Positions 9,502 to 18,849 of a DNA stretch of 64,000 bases are shown one piece after another. This DNA is from an uncultured Gammaproteobacteria bacterium (GTDB taxonomy: Bacteria; Pseudomonadota; Gammaproteobacteria; Eutrophobiales; Eutrophobiaceae). The stretch lies in contig CATOTD010000009.1 of assembly GCA_951812995.1 (NCBI GenBank), forward strand, positions 1 to 64,000, given 5' to 3'. The position numbers were made by a program, and so were the translations under genes. The notes below the pieces were generated by a model. The model was not told the origin of the DNA, made no database searches, and saw only the letters and a list, made by a program, of their open reading frames with translations. Positions within the stretch are counted from its first letter, which is position 1; each line of letters begins with the position of its first letter.

Positions 9502-9873
9502 GTGCCAAAAGAATTTGGGCGTAATCAACGCGTAGCCCAGGTTATAAAAAAAGAACTCTCCGTTCTTATGCAACGCGAATTCCCTTTAAATAAGTTTGGC
9601 ATGATCACGCTGATCGATGTTGATCTGAGTCCGGATTTAAAAAATGCCACTGTCTATTTCAGTGCCTTTAGCAGCGCGGAATCAAATGCAAAGCTGGTGC
9701 TGGCGATGGATGCACATGCGGCTCAATTTCGCCATGAGTTAGCGCGTCTTCTAACAACGCGGAGTATCCCGGTATTGCGTTTTAAATACGATGTATCAAT
9801 GGCGCGGGCACAGCGACTGACTGATCTCCTCAACGGGGTAAACACGCATGATAAGAAGGCCACTGATCAATAG
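9502..9873 (+). CDS. rbfA: 30S ribosome-binding factor RbfA
   Basis: RbfA is a KH-fold cold-shock factor for 16S rRNA 5'-end maturation. I place the start at the GTG at 9502, because the family begins with a K-E-F-(G/S)-R-x-x-R-V-A motif, here VPKEFGRNQRVAQ. An upstream in-frame ATG at 9430 would sit inside infB and encode non-conserved sequence. The resulting 123 residues match the usual length. PVLRFKYDVSMARAQRLTDLL at the C-terminal end is typical. The last 26 bases overlap truB. Confidence 0.93.
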   Translation: MPKEFGRNQRVAQVIKKELSVLMQREFPLNKFGMITLIDVDLSPDLKNATVYFSAFSSAESNAKLVLAMDAHAAQFRHELARLLTTRSIPVLRFKYDVSMARAQRLTDLLNGVNTHDKKATDQ

Positions 9874-10786
9874 TCAAAGAAAAAAACGGGGCAGAGATAT
9901 CCATGGCATTTTGCTATTGGATAAACCCGCAGGAATGAGTTCCAACAGCGCATTACAGCATGTGAAGCGCTTGTTCAATGCGAAAAAAGCAGGGCACACA
10001 GGCAATCTTGATGTACCAGCAACAGGCTTATTGCCAATATGTTTAGGTGAAGCAACCAAAGTATCGGCTTATTTACTAGATTCCAGTAAAACCTATCGTG
10101 CTCTTTGCCGGTTAGGCATCACAACGACAACAGGCGATGCGGATGGTGATATCCTTGCCGAGAAACCGATCCCTAAACTATCTAAAGATGATGTCAAGCA
10201 GGCCTGTATGCAATTTCTCGGTGAAACAGAGCAGGTCCCACCTATGTATTCAGCCCTTAAATATAAGGGGCAACGTTTATATGAACTTGCTTACAAGGGT
10301 ATTGAAGTCGAACGCAAGGCGAGAAAAATTACAATACATCGAATTGAATTGCTCAATTTTGATAACGAAACGTTTGAGATAGCGATCTATTGCACAAAAG
10401 GAACCTATATAAGAACCCTGGCAGAGAGTATCGGTCATGAATTGGGCTGTGGGGCGCATGTATTAACCTTACGCAGACTCGGTGTCGGTCCGTTTAATGA
10501 GTCACAGATGGTAACGCCGACGCAATTGCAAGCAGCGGCTGCCGCGGGTGTTGCACAACTAGACACGCTGTTACTACCCATGGATACGGCGTTGCTTGAT
10601 CTCCCGGAGATTTATTTGACTGACGATATGGCTTTTTACCTATGTCGGGGACTAGCGGTCATGGTGTCAGGCTTACCCAAGTCGGGTCGATTGAGGCTAT
10701 ATGATAGTACAGCCCGGTTTCTGGGTCTGGGTGAGGTCGCAAAAAATGGATTTTTAGCTCCTAAGCGATTGATTAATTTATCATAA
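9848..10786 (+). CDS. truB: tRNA pseudouridine-55 synthase TruB
   Basis: TruB isomerises U55 in the T-loop of tRNAs. The catalytic aspartate lies in GHTGNLDVPATGLLPICLGEATK (family consensus GHTGSLDPxATG), with two substitutions beside it (N for S, V for P). Other marks are DKPAGMSSNSALQ near residue 25 and KGTYIRTLAESIGHELGCGAHV near 190. The length of 312 residues is normal, and the start overlaps rbfA, as is common in this operon. Confidence 0.96.
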   Translation: MIRRPLINSQRKKRGRDIHGILLLDKPAGMSSNSALQHVKRLFNAKKAGHTGNLDVPATGLLPICLGEATKVSAYLLDSSKTYRALCRLGITTTTGDADGDILAEKPIPKLSKDDVKQACMQFLGETEQVPPMYSALKYKGQRLYELAYKGIEVERKARKITIHRIELLNFDNETFEIAIYCTKGTYIRTLAESIGHELGCGAHVLTLRRLGVGPFNESQMVTPTQLQAAAAAGVAQLDTLLLPMDTALLDLPEIYLTDDMAFYLCRGLAVMVSGLPKSGRLRLYDSTARFLGLGEVAKNGFLAPKRLINLS

Positions 10787-10827
10787 ATACGAATAACAGG
10801 ATGATCGCAAACAAATTGATGTTTCGC

Positions 10828-10856
10828 TTGTTACACAGGATATGCGCGGGTACAAT
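10828..10856 (+). promoter_or_regulatory. sigma70 promoter of rpsO
   Basis: TTGTTA (10828-10833), exactly 17 bases, then TACAAT (10851-10856), 42 bases upstream of the rpsO ATG. An internal promoter at this point is also known in the E. coli cluster. Confidence 0.7.
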
Positions 10857-10898
10857 ACGCGCAAATTTTGATCCGTTAGGTTTGCGGGAGTATTTGAA

Positions 10899-11168
10899 AT
10901 GGTAATGAGTTGTGAGCAGAAAGCAGAAGTAATGAAAGATTATCGGCGTGATACAAAGGACACTGGGTCGCCTGAAGTACAGGTTGCATTGTTGACATCC
11001 CGCATTACTGATCTGTCAGGACATTTCAAAGAACACAGTAAGGATCATCATTCAAGGCAAGGCCTGTTGCGCATGATTAATCGGCGGCGTAAATTGCTTG
11101 ATTATCTAAGGGGCAAGGATCTCAATCGCTATCGCGATTTAATTGGCCGTCTTGGTCTTCGTAAATAA
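10899..11168 (+). CDS. rpsO: 30S ribosomal protein S15
   Basis: S15 is a primary 16S rRNA-binding protein. The 89-residue product matches the usual length and carries [46 protein letters not shown] and the C-terminal RLGLRK. A second in-frame ATG at 10905 is a possible start. A rho-independent terminator separates it from pnp, as in E. coli, where S15 autoregulates through its leader; I did not verify a pseudoknot here. Confidence 0.98.
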   Translation: MVMSCEQKAEVMKDYRRDTKDTGSPEVQVALLTSRITDLSGHFKEHSKDHHSRQGLLRMINRRRKLLDYLRGKDLNRYRDLIGRLGLRK

Positions 11169-11205
11169 TATTTTTGGCATTTGCCATTGAAGAAGTGCTA
11201 TCAAT

Positions 11206-11227
11206 AAACCCGCGGCTGCGGGTTTTT
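11206..11227 (+). terminator. rho-independent terminator after rpsO
   Basis: AACCCGC (11207-11213) and GCGGGTT (11218-11224) form a perfect 7-bp stem around the loop GGCT, followed by a T-run. It lies 38 bases after the rpsO stop. Confidence 0.85.
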
Positions 11228-11291
11228 AACGTTTTTATAATTTCAAAATCATCTTTTAATCAAACAAACATTTCGTGTTAGGGAAAAATCC

Positions 11292-13394
11292 ATGAGCGTG
11301 GTAACTAAAGAATTTCAATTCGGTAATCAAAAAGTTGTATTAGAGACAGGCAGAATCGCCAGACAGGCATCGGGTGCTGTCATGGTCAGCATGGGAGATA
11401 CGGTATTGCTCGTCACCTGTGTTGCAAAAAAGGAAGCCAAAGAAGGGCAGAGTTTTTTTCCATTAACCGTTGATTATCAGGAAAAGACCTATGCCGCAGG
11501 TAAAATCCCCGGGGGATTTTTTAAACGGGAGGGCCGTCCATCCGAGAAAGAAACATTAACCAGTCGCTTGATCGACCGACCGCTCAGGCCGCTTTTTCCG
11601 AAGGGTTTTAAGAATGAAATTCAAATCATTGCAACAGTCATGTCGCTTGATCCAACTGTTGATCCAGATATTCCGGCTATTATCGGTGCCTCGGCCGCAG
11701 TGAGTCTTTCCGGTGCCCCCTGCAACGGACCTATTGGTGCCGCTCGGGTGGGTTATAAAGACGGCGCGTACATACTAAACCCTGCATTTGCAGATCTGGA
11801 ATCTTCTCAATTGGAGTTGATTGTTGCAGGTACCAATACCTCTGTCCTCATGGTTGAGTCGGAAGCAAAGCAGTTATCAGAAGAAGTAATGCTCGGTGCC
11901 GTCATGTTTGGTCATGCGCAATTTCAGGTTGTTATCGAAAATATAAAAGCCCTGACTACGGAGGCAAACACAAAACCCTGGGATTGGACGGCCAAGGATG
12001 AAGACGCAGTGCTGAACCATGAGATCCAATCACGCGCGGGTGATTTGGTGCGCGAAGCCTATAGTATTCAAGACAAACTTGAACGCAAGGAACGTCTGAG
12101 TGAAATTAAAAACGAAGTGATTGCAGCCATCGCCGAAGGTGATGATGCGCAATGGTCGGCCGCTACGATTGTGGGTGCAATTGAAACACTGGAAAGCCAT
12201 ATTGTCCGTAGCAGTATATTGGCCGGTGAAAATCGTATCGATGGACGTGATTCAAAAACAATTCGACCTATCGCTGTCGAGACAGGCGTACTACCACGTA
12301 CGCATGGCTCGGCATTATTTACGCGTGGTGAAACACAGGCGATGGTGGTTGTGACCTTAGGGACACAACGCGATGCACAAATTATTGATGCGATTGAAGG
12401 TTCTCGGAAAGAGCCGTTTATGTTCCATTACAATTTTCCGCCATTCTGTGTGAATGAAACGGGGCGTGTGGGTACACCGAAACGTCGTGAGATTGGTCAT
12501 GGTCGTTTAGCCAAACGCGGTATTTTGGGTGTAATGCCTGATATGGACGAATTTCCCTATTCCATTCGCGTTGTTTCTGAAATTACAGAGTCGAATGGTT
12601 CAAGCTCTATGGCATCGGTTTGCGGCAGTAGCCTGGCATTAATGGATGCCGGTGTTGAACTCGAAGCGCCAGTTGCGGGTATTGCCATGGGTTTAATCAA
12701 GGAAGCAGATAAATTTGTTGTGTTGTCTGACATTATGGGTGATGAGGATCATCTGGGTGATATGGATTTCAAGGTTGCAGGTTCTGATAAAGGGATTACC
12801 GCATTGCAAATGGATATCAAAATTGACGGCATTACCAAAGAGATCATGGAAGTCGCGCTACATCAGGCAAAGGCAGGACGTATTCATATTTTGGAAAAGA
12901 TGAATGCAGTATTATCTATCCATAACAAGGAAATGTCTGAATTTGCGCCACGTATTACGACTCTCAAGATCCACCCGGACAAGATTCGTGATGTGATTGG
13001 TAAAGGTGGTACAACCATCCGTGCTATCACTGAAGAGACTGGGGCAACGATTGATATTGACGATGACGGCACTGTCAAGATCGCCGCAACAGATAAAGCG
13101 GCAGGCGATGCAGCTTTGAGGCGAGTAAAACAGATTACGGCTGATATTGAAGTGGGTAAGATCTACGAAGGCAAAGTGGCTAAATTGATGGATTTTGGTG
13201 CCTTTGTGAATATTTTACCGGGTAAAGATGGACTGGTTCATATCTCACAGATCTGTGAAGAGCGCGTTGAGAATGTCACTGATAAACTTAGCGAAGGCGA
13301 TAGGGTGCAAGTCAAGGTGCTTGAGATAGACCGGCAAGGGCGTGTTCGTTTGAGTATGAAGGCGGTACATGAAGGGACTGAGGCGATGCCTTAA
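11292..13394 (+). CDS. pnp: polynucleotide phosphorylase
   Basis: PNPase is a phosphorolytic 3'-5' exoribonuclease and degradosome component. The 700-residue product has two RNase PH domains (~10-230 and ~310-540; conserved [26 protein letters not shown] and the active-site region [27 protein letters not shown]), a KH domain (~555-615, [20 protein letters not shown]) and an S1 domain (~622-690, [20 protein letters not shown]). It ends the translation/RNA-decay cluster. No clear terminator is visible in the next 57 bases before the convergent gene. Confidence 0.98.
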   Translation: MSVVTKEFQFGNQKVVLETGRIARQASGAVMVSMGDTVLLVTCVAKKEAKEGQSFFPLTVDYQEKTYAAGKIPGGFFKREGRPSEKETLTSRLIDRPLRPLFPKGFKNEIQIIATVMSLDPTVDPDIPAIIGASAAVSLSGAPCNGPIGAARVGYKDGAYILNPAFADLESSQLELIVAGTNTSVLMVESEAKQLSEEVMLGAVMFGHAQFQVVIENIKALTTEANTKPWDWTAKDEDAVLNHEIQSRAGDLVREAYSIQDKLERKERLSEIKNEVIAAIAEGDDAQWSAATIVGAIETLESHIVRSSILAGENRIDGRDSKTIRPIAVETGVLPRTHGSALFTRGETQAMVVVTLGTQRDAQIIDAIEGSRKEPFMFHYNFPPFCVNETGRVGTPKRREIGHGRLAKRGILGVMPDMDEFPYSIRVVSEITESNGSSSMASVCGSSLALMDAGVELEAPVAGIAMGLIKEADKFVVLSDIMGDEDHLGDMDFKVAGSDKGITALQMDIKIDGITKEIMEVALHQAKAGRIHILEKMNAVLSIHNKEMSEFAPRITTLKIHPDKIRDVIGKGGTTIRAITEETGATIDIDDDGTVKIAATDKAAGDAALRRVKQITADIEVGKIYEGKVAKLMDFGAFVNILPGKDGLVHISQICEERVENVTDKLSEGDRVQVKVLEIDRQGRVRLSMKAVHEGTEAMP

Positions 13395-13451
13395 TTTTGT
13401 CTGTTGTATTTGTTTCAGAGCGCGTGACTCATATTACCTAAAAAGGTTTGA

Positions 13452-13937
13452 TCAATGTAGCTGACTATTTGGGGTGTGTTGGGCAAATTGACCAATTTGC
13501 CACTCGGAACATGCAATACTTTGCGTCAGGAGCGAATAAAACATATAAATCAATGTATCATTCAAATTTAAGGTAATGCCTTGATTGGTCTCTGATTGCA
13601 GTTCAAGTATTAAATTGCCATGCTCACTAACACCCGTATTGATACGAAAAGCCAATACACCCTGACCACCTAATGGATAGTTTTTGGGTATTTCGTTAGC
13701 ATAGGGTTTATCGAAGGCACCTGTAGCATAGAGATTTCGGGTTTCTTTTTTCATACTCAATGATGTCGTTCCACCGCGTTTTTCGATCTCCTTGTCGAGA
13801 ATATCTAATAGCAATTTTGTAAAGCGGCGGGTTAACCAGATTAAATACTCATTATTATTTTTTGTTGAAGTACGGATGAGTATCCGGTCTTCCTTGTTTG
13901 AATATTGCATATTGATTTGATGAAGTTGATCTGACAT
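13452..13937 (-). CDS. conserved hypothetical protein
   Basis: I do not recognise a named family. From the ATG at 13937 (MSDQLHQINMQYSNKEDRILIRTSTKNN) the product is 161 residues with no signal peptide or membrane segment. The stretch EDRILIRTST...EYLIWLTRRFTKLLLDIL looks like the well-conserved core of a soluble gammaproteobacterial protein of unknown function. A longer in-frame reading from 14111 would overlap the EF-hand gene by 44 bases and adds atypical residues, so the shorter start is preferred. An AGG lies 6 bases upstream of it. The gene converges on pnp. Confidence 0.6.
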   Translation of the reverse strand: MSDQLHQINMQYSNKEDRILIRTSTKNNNEYLIWLTRRFTKLLLDILDKEIEKRGGTTSLSMKKETRNLYATGAFDKPYANEIPKNYPLGGQGVLAFRINTGVSEHGNLILELQSETNQGITLNLNDTLIYMFYSLLTQSIACSEWQIGQFAQHTPNSQLH

Positions 13938-14067
13938 ATATGGCCTATTGATTACCCTGTTTGCATAAGCATAACTTTGTTTATATCTTATTACGTCTAG
14001 TCTGACTTTCCATTGCCAATAGCGTTGGTCAATAGCGTTGTTAGAAAAATTTTTGAGGGAAATTAAA

Positions 14068-14289
14068 CTATTTATTTTCGCCCCACCAGGCCATGAACTC
14101 AGCAAAGTCAATCAGGTTATTATGGTCCGTATCAATTTTATTAAACCCTTCTTGCAATCGCGCATGATCAAGATTAAATCCAATATCTTTGACCAATGCA
14201 GAGAATTCAGAAAAATCTAACACGCCATTTTTTTTACTATCAAAACCATTAAAATATGCCCGCATGGTTTCATTTTCCTGCTCATTCAT
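14068..14289 (-). CDS. small protein with two EF-hand calcium-binding loops
   Basis: This 73-residue protein consists almost wholly of an EF-hand pair. Loop 1 is DSKKNGVLDFSE (residues ~17-28) and loop 2 is DTDHNNLIDFAE (~53-64), both with Asp at position 1, Asn at 5, Asp at 9 and Glu at 12. It has no signal peptide, so it is probably cytoplasmic. An AGAGGA ribosome binding site precedes the ATG. It may be a calcium sensor or buffer; no partner can be inferred from the neighbours. Confidence 0.8.
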   Translation of the reverse strand: MNEQENETMRAYFNGFDSKKNGVLDFSEFSALVKDIGFNLDHARLQEGFNKIDTDHNNLIDFAEFMAWWGENK

Positions 14290-14373
14290 ATTGCATCCTC
14301 TTTATAAATTAAAACGGTAGTATTTGTTTAGATTTTTTTTCGCTACCATGAACATTGAATACTCATGTTGAAA

Positions 14374-14449
14374 TGGTGCCGGAAAGAGGACTCGAACCTC
14401 CGACCAATAACTTACGAAGCTACTGCTCTACCAACTGAGCTACTCCGGC
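14374..14449 (-). tRNA. tRNA-Thr (CGU)
   Basis: The 76-base tRNA on the minus strand begins GCCGGAGTAGCTCAGTTGG and ends with an encoded CCA. The acceptor stem is GCCGGAG/TTCCGGC, the anticodon loop TTCGTAA gives anticodon CGU (codon ACG), and the T-arm is GGAGG TTCGAGT CCTCT. It lies 28 bases downstream of the Fur-family gene on the same strand and may be cotranscribed with it. Confidence 0.96.
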
Positions 14450-14477
14450 ATATATTTAAGCGTTTACAAAGAAAAAA

Positions 14478-14888
14478 TTATGTCGAATTTCTTATTCGCA
14501 CAATGACATCAACACCAGATTGTATTGTATTTTCAGGTAATGGTGTACTTGAATCCAATTTCATATCTGTCGCTTCAAAATCGTACAGTTCACCCGTATT
14601 TTCATTGTAATAATGATAATGATGAGACGTATTTGAATCGTAGAAAATCTTTGCCGGGTCGATAACGACTTTTTTCACCAGGACTTTATCAACAAACAGG
14701 TTTAATGTGTTGTATACAGTCGCCTTTGACACATAGGCCTCATTGCCATTTACCAGGTACAGGACTTGTTCGGCGAAAAGGTGCTGTGGTTTATTGAGGA
14801 TTGCATGCGCTATATCGCACCGTTGCTGCGTAGGCTTGATATTACACGCACGTAATTTTGCCTTGATTGCGTCTTGTGTTTCAGTCAT
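14478..14888 (-). CDS. Fur-family transcriptional repressor, Irr-like without CxxC
   Basis: The 136-residue protein has the Fur winged-helix N-terminus (TQQRCDIAHAILNKPQHLFAEQVL...VSKATVYNTLNLF) and a shortened dimerisation domain containing SHHYHYYNENTGELYDFE. The metal-site histidines are present but the zinc-binding CxxC pairs of classic Fur and PerR are absent. That pattern recalls Irr-type regulators, although I cannot assign the inducer (iron, haem or peroxide). It lies 75 bp upstream of the thiO stop codon region on the same strand, and no regulated target is evident in the window. Confidence 0.85.
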   Translation of the reverse strand: MTETQDAIKAKLRACNIKPTQQRCDIAHAILNKPQHLFAEQVLYLVNGNEAYVSKATVYNTLNLFVDKVLVKKVVIDPAKIFYDSNTSHHYHYYNENTGELYDFEATDMKLDSSTPLPENTIQSGVDVIVRIRNST

Positions 14889-14963
14889 GCTGGTTTTTCT
14901 CGAAACCCACTATATTTCATTGGCAAGCAATGATTAATGCAGAATCCCCACGGCACCCAAAAT

Positions 14964-16061
14964 TTATCCAATTTTAGCAGATTTTTCATATTTGCTAATA
15001 GCAAATCTTTCAATATCCATAAAGGATGCATGTCCAGAAAGCATATCAGCCAACAATGTCGCAGAGGCAGGTGCTTGTAAAATGCCTTTCCTGAAATGCC
15101 CGGCATTCAAATAAATATTCTTGAAATTTGGCACAACACCAATAAACGGTTTCTCAGTATTTGATAATGGCCGCAAACCCGCCCAGTGTTTTACCAGCGT
15201 TGCCGTTTTTAACGCTGGCCATACCGATATGGCCCAGGCCAATAGCTTTTCTCTCGCGTGCATTGTTGTTTGTTTGTTAAATCCAATCGCCTCCATCGTG
15301 CTACCTACGAGCACATGGCCATCACGCCTTGGGATCAGGTAATGATCGCCATCAAGAATAATGGACTTCAAGATATGTTTATCTGGTTTTAGACAAATCA
15401 TCTGGCCATGTATCGGCTTGATTTCAATATGCCCGATAATATTTTTAAGGATTAATGTACTCCAGGCACCCGCCGTAATTATCACCGCATCGGCCGCTAG
15501 TTTGCCGTTGCAAAACGTCACATGGTCAAAGCGGCCTTGTTTTATTGCCAGATCCGTTATCGGTGTATTTTCAAAAGTGGAAACCGACAACTGCCGCAGG
15601 TTTTTACGCAAGGCCTGTAATAATCGCGGGGGTCTGATCTGCGCTATTTCTGGTAGTAAGATGGCCTGCTCTGGAAGCACTAATGCAAGCCCGGGGTACT
15701 TAAAATCCATGCGAATTTTTATACATTTATGCTGTGCCCATGATGTTATAGCGTCAATATGGGCGGCATCGATGATTACTAATCCAGATCTGACATATTC
15801 AGGGTCAATCCCCGTTGCAACACTCAATGCGCGGACATACGCTGGATAGCACGTTTTGCCATGCTCTGACAACTCCGCTGAAGCGGAATTTTCCGACCAC
15901 GGGCGCATAGAAGACAATATGCCGCCTGCGGCCCAACTCGCTTCCTGGCCGGATTTTCCTTTATCAATAAGGGCCACATTTGCGCCGCGAACAGCCAATT
16001 CCCGAGCCGTGCTCATCCCGATAATGCCGCCGCCTATGATGATAAAATCAAATTTAGTCAT
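14964..16061 (-). CDS. thiO: glycine oxidase ThiO
   Basis: This FAD-dependent amine oxidase of the DAO family converts glycine to iminoglycine for thiazole synthesis in the thiamine pathway. The 365-residue product starts with a Rossmann motif (IIIGGGIIGMSTARELAVRGANVALIDKG, GxGxxG near residues 10-15). It ends with the family's WAGLRPLSNTEKPFIGVVP...LNAGHFRKGILQAPASATLLADML. No thiG or thiS is adjacent, so assignment to thiamine synthesis rests on homology only. It is divergent from the pilin operon, with a 154-bp gap. Confidence 0.88.
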   Translation of the reverse strand: MTKFDFIIIGGGIIGMSTARELAVRGANVALIDKGKSGQEASWAAGGILSSMRPWSENSASAELSEHGKTCYPAYVRALSVATGIDPEYVRSGLVIIDAAHIDAITSWAQHKCIKIRMDFKYPGLALVLPEQAILLPEIAQIRPPRLLQALRKNLRQLSVSTFENTPITDLAIKQGRFDHVTFCNGKLAADAVIITAGAWSTLILKNIIGHIEIKPIHGQMICLKPDKHILKSIILDGDHYLIPRRDGHVLVGSTMEAIGFNKQTTMHAREKLLAWAISVWPALKTATLVKHWAGLRPLSNTEKPFIGVVPNFKNIYLNAGHFRKGILQAPASATLLADMLSGHASFMDIERFAISKYEKSAKIG

Positions 16062-16215
16062 TGTTAATATGAAAGTGTGATGCCGTTCACAGTATATTTA
16101 TTCATTTGCAATAGTTTAACCGCTCATCGGCCAGTTATTACCACTTGTCATTATTGTATGGGCAATATTGACGTTCGAGTGCTATAACTTACCACTAGGC
16201 TAACAGGGCGTTAGG

Positions 16216-16785
16216 ATGTTATTGAAAATGAATTATCAATCTGGATTTACCATAATGGAGCTCATGATAGGTGTTGTCTTGGCTGGGGTCTTAATGGTCA
16301 TTGCCATACCCGGCTTTAATAGACTACAACAAAATAATTGTATGACCGTACATGCAAACACACTTGTTACCAGCTTGCAACTCGCCCGCAGCATAGCCAT
16401 TACAAAAAATGCCGAGGTCACGCTCACGGCAAGCAATACTGATGCAAATAATGAATGGGGTGCGGGATGGAGAATCACGTTAAATGAAGACAGAAATGGC
16501 AATGGCAGCCTGGATGCAAGAGAAGATTATAATGGTGATGGGGCACTTGATACCACAGCTACCGTCAGAGACGTAACATTAACCGGGTGTCTTTTAACCA
16601 CCATTGATGAAGTATCATCTCCTGCTCCTGTTACTAGAAGGATATTCAGTTATGCACCCAATGGGTTTATAGATGAACCGGGTGTGTTTAATATCTGTGA
16701 TGATCGTACTGGAGAGATCGGGCGGCAGTTAACGGTTAATCCCGTGGGTCGACCGAGTATAAATTCAAGGTTTACATGCACATGA
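16216..16785 (+). CDS. fimT: minor type IV pilin, GspH/FimT family
   Basis: The 189-residue pseudopilin has a prepilin peptidase site: a short leader ending in G, then FTIMELMIGVVLAGVLMVIAI with Glu at mature position 5, cut and N-methylated by PilD. LQLARSIAITKNAEVTL is characteristic of FimT/FimU proteins. Starts at 16216 or 16228 are both possible; the second gives a leader of only six residues. It is the first gene of an operon with pilV, pilW, pilX and pilY1, whose products form the priming complex at the pilus tip. It overlaps pilV by 10 bases. Confidence 0.92.
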   Translation: MLLKMNYQSGFTIMELMIGVVLAGVLMVIAIPGFNRLQQNNCMTVHANTLVTSLQLARSIAITKNAEVTLTASNTDANNEWGAGWRITLNEDRNGNGSLDAREDYNGDGALDTTATVRDVTLTGCLLTTIDEVSSPAPVTRRIFSYAPNGFIDEPGVFNICDDRTGEIGRQLTVNPVGRPSINSRFTCT

Positions 16786-17237
16786 CCACGCAACCGCGCC
16801 CGCATGAGTCCGCAAAAAAAAGCCGTGGTTTTACACTGCTTGAAGTCCTTGTTGCAATGTTAATACTCGCTATTGGCGTATTGGGCATCGGGGCTTTGCA
16901 ATTAAAAGGTCTGCGCTACAGTACTGATTCCGCATTTCGCAGTCAGATCAGTGTACTGGCTTATAGCATCTCTGATCGAATGCGCATGAATCGCCGCAAC
17001 GCGGCAGATTATGCGAGTACGCATACAGTCGCAACAACCGCGCCAGCAGGTTGTAATCAAGCAATGGCGGCCGATGCGGTAAATGATCTGATCTGTTGGC
17101 GCACCCAGGTGTTTAATGCGTTGCCGCCAGGTAGCAGGGCGAATATCGCACAAAACGGTAATCTCTATACCGTGACCCTGGCATGGACTGACCGTGAAAA
17201 TAATGTGCACTCAGTGGAATATACATTTCAGCCATGA
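16776..17237 (+). CDS. pilV: type IV pilus minor pilin PilV
   Basis: The 153-residue minor pilin has the prepilin motif SRG|FTLLEVLVAMLILAIGVLGIGALQLKGLRYS, typical of PilV, including the LGIGALQLKGL extension. The globular part has four cysteines in total (for example CNQA and ICWRTQ), which could form a disulfide. The start overlaps fimT and the end overlaps pilW by four bases, so the genes are translationally coupled. Confidence 0.93.
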   Translation: MHMTTQPRPHESAKKSRGFTLLEVLVAMLILAIGVLGIGALQLKGLRYSTDSAFRSQISVLAYSISDRMRMNRRNAADYASTHTVATTAPAGCNQAMAADAVNDLICWRTQVFNALPPGSRANIAQNGNLYTVTLAWTDRENNVHSVEYTFQP

Positions 17238-18298
17238 ACATTAAATCACACAAAACGCACAAACAGACCGGTCAAGCACTGATCGAGATATTGGTGGCCA
17301 TCACCATTTCCATGTTTCTCATGATCGGGATTGTTACGTTGTTTACGAATAACAAGCGTGTTTACAACGAACAGGATGAACTGGCGCGTATCCAGGAAAA
17401 CGGGCGTTTTGCAATGGAGTTGTTGATTAAGGATATACGTATGGCCGGTTATCTTGGCTGTCATAATAAACCGGCAAATGTTTTTAATCACTTAGCGGGC
17501 GTGAACACGGATGAGCCGTTTGATTTCACAAATGCTGTAGAAGGTTTTGAGCAAGGTACTGCAACATGGCAGCCTTCTGGGTCGACTGATCAAATAACTA
17601 CTACTCCTCCTCCTCTTATTGCTCTCGTCGCCAATACGGATGCTATTACCATACGTTACCTGTCGCCAACGGGATTCAAGTTGCGGCCTCCCATATTAGT
17701 ATCGGCTAGCGATATTCAAATCTATACCGCACCAAACGACAGATTCTCTGCAGGAGATATTATTGCCATCTCAGATTGTAATACCACTGATATTGAACAG
17801 TTGAGTGCTACTTCTAGCGGAGGCTTATTGGGATCTCGGACAACGACAGGCGAAAGGCCAGGTAATGCGTCTTCTTTCATGCAGATCGGAACGAGAAACT
17901 ATGAGGCGAGTGCTGAAATTGCACGGTTTGTTGGGAGGCGTTATTTTATCGGTAATGGCGCAAAGGGCCCGGCCTTATTCATGAAAGAAAATGCCAACGT
18001 GGCCGTAGAATTGATCGAGGGTGTTGACAATATGCAAATCCTCTACGGCGTAGATACAAATGACGATGGTGTTGCCAATAGCTTTGTTGAAGCGGATGAT
18101 GCCGTCATCACTGACTGGAATAACGTTGTCAGTGTGCGTATCGCCATTCTCGTCAGGAGTCCGGATGAGAATTTTAGCAGACCCCCCGATAATAATACCT
18201 ACACATTACTTGGCACGGGTATCCCAGCCGCGGGCGATCAGCGCCGGCGACGGGTATTTAATGCCGATATTGTTATACGTAATCGCGTTGAGCGTTGA
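17234..18298 (+). CDS. pilW: type IV pilus minor pilin PilW
   Basis: The 354-residue protein has the PilW hallmark QENGRFAMELLIKDIRMAGYLGC after its N-terminal helix. The processing site reads TG|QALIEILVAITISMFLMIGI: Gly at -1 and Glu at +5 are kept, but Gln replaces the usual Phe at +1. That can be tolerated by PilD but is unusual. The C-terminal part ends RRRRVFNADIVIRNRVER, as in other PilW proteins. It overlaps pilV by four bases. Confidence 0.92.
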   Translation: MNIKSHKTHKQTGQALIEILVAITISMFLMIGIVTLFTNNKRVYNEQDELARIQENGRFAMELLIKDIRMAGYLGCHNKPANVFNHLAGVNTDEPFDFTNAVEGFEQGTATWQPSGSTDQITTTPPPLIALVANTDAITIRYLSPTGFKLRPPILVSASDIQIYTAPNDRFSAGDIIAISDCNTTDIEQLSATSSGGLLGSRTTTGERPGNASSFMQIGTRNYEASAEIARFVGRRYFIGNGAKGPALFMKENANVAVELIEGVDNMQILYGVDTNDDGVANSFVEADDAVITDWNNVVSVRIAILVRSPDENFSRPPDNNTYTLLGTGIPAAGDQRRRRVFNADIVIRNRVER

Positions 18299-18309
18299 GG
18301 AGATTGATA

Positions 18310-18795
18310 ATGCACACTATTTCGCCACAAAAAAACCCGCAATCAGGTGCCGTTCTAATCACGTCGCTAGTCATGTTAGTAATATTAACACTACTTGGCT
18401 TATCAACCATCAGCACCAGCACCCTGGAAGAAAAAATGGCAGCCAACTCACAGGAAATGAATCGCGCCTTTCAAACGGCTGAAACAGGCCTGCAAATGGT
18501 CATGGCTGATGCTGCAGCATTTAGCACGTCAAATACCGTTAATGATAACAGCACGCCGAATGACGATACCGATGATATTTATCAATATCAAATAACCGAC
18601 GATAGCTTTAGCAGTTATGGTGCTGAAACTATCTACCGCTCAGAGTTCAAGCAAAGAACACCCCCCTCGCGTGAGTCTGGTTGGGATATCGGCCAATATG
18701 CTTTTTATTATTTCGATCTTTCGGCAACAGGCAGTACGCCAAGTGGTGCCTATAGTGAAGTCCATAGCGGTGTTTACCAGATTGGCCCTAAGTAA
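18310..18795 (+). CDS. pilX: type IV pilus assembly protein PilX
   Basis: The start is set at the ATG at 18310 because GAGGAG at 18297-18302 lies at the right distance; an upstream in-frame codon at 18295 would overlap pilW. The 161-residue product carries the PilX motif QSGAVLITSLVMLVILTLLGLSTISTSTLEEKMAANSQEMNRAFQTAETGLQ. As usual for PilX, the residue after the processing glycine is Ala rather than Phe. It lies between pilW and pilY1, and these genes are normally needed together. Confidence 0.92.
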   Translation: MHTISPQKNPQSGAVLITSLVMLVILTLLGLSTISTSTLEEKMAANSQEMNRAFQTAETGLQMVMADAAAFSTSNTVNDNSTPNDDTDDIYQYQITDDSFSSYGAETIYRSEFKQRTPPSRESGWDIGQYAFYYFDLSATGSTPSGAYSEVHSGVYQIGPK

Positions 18796-18849
18796 TTATA
18801 AAACAGGCAACCTTATGAAATTTGAATCAATACTCAGGAGATTGTTCCG

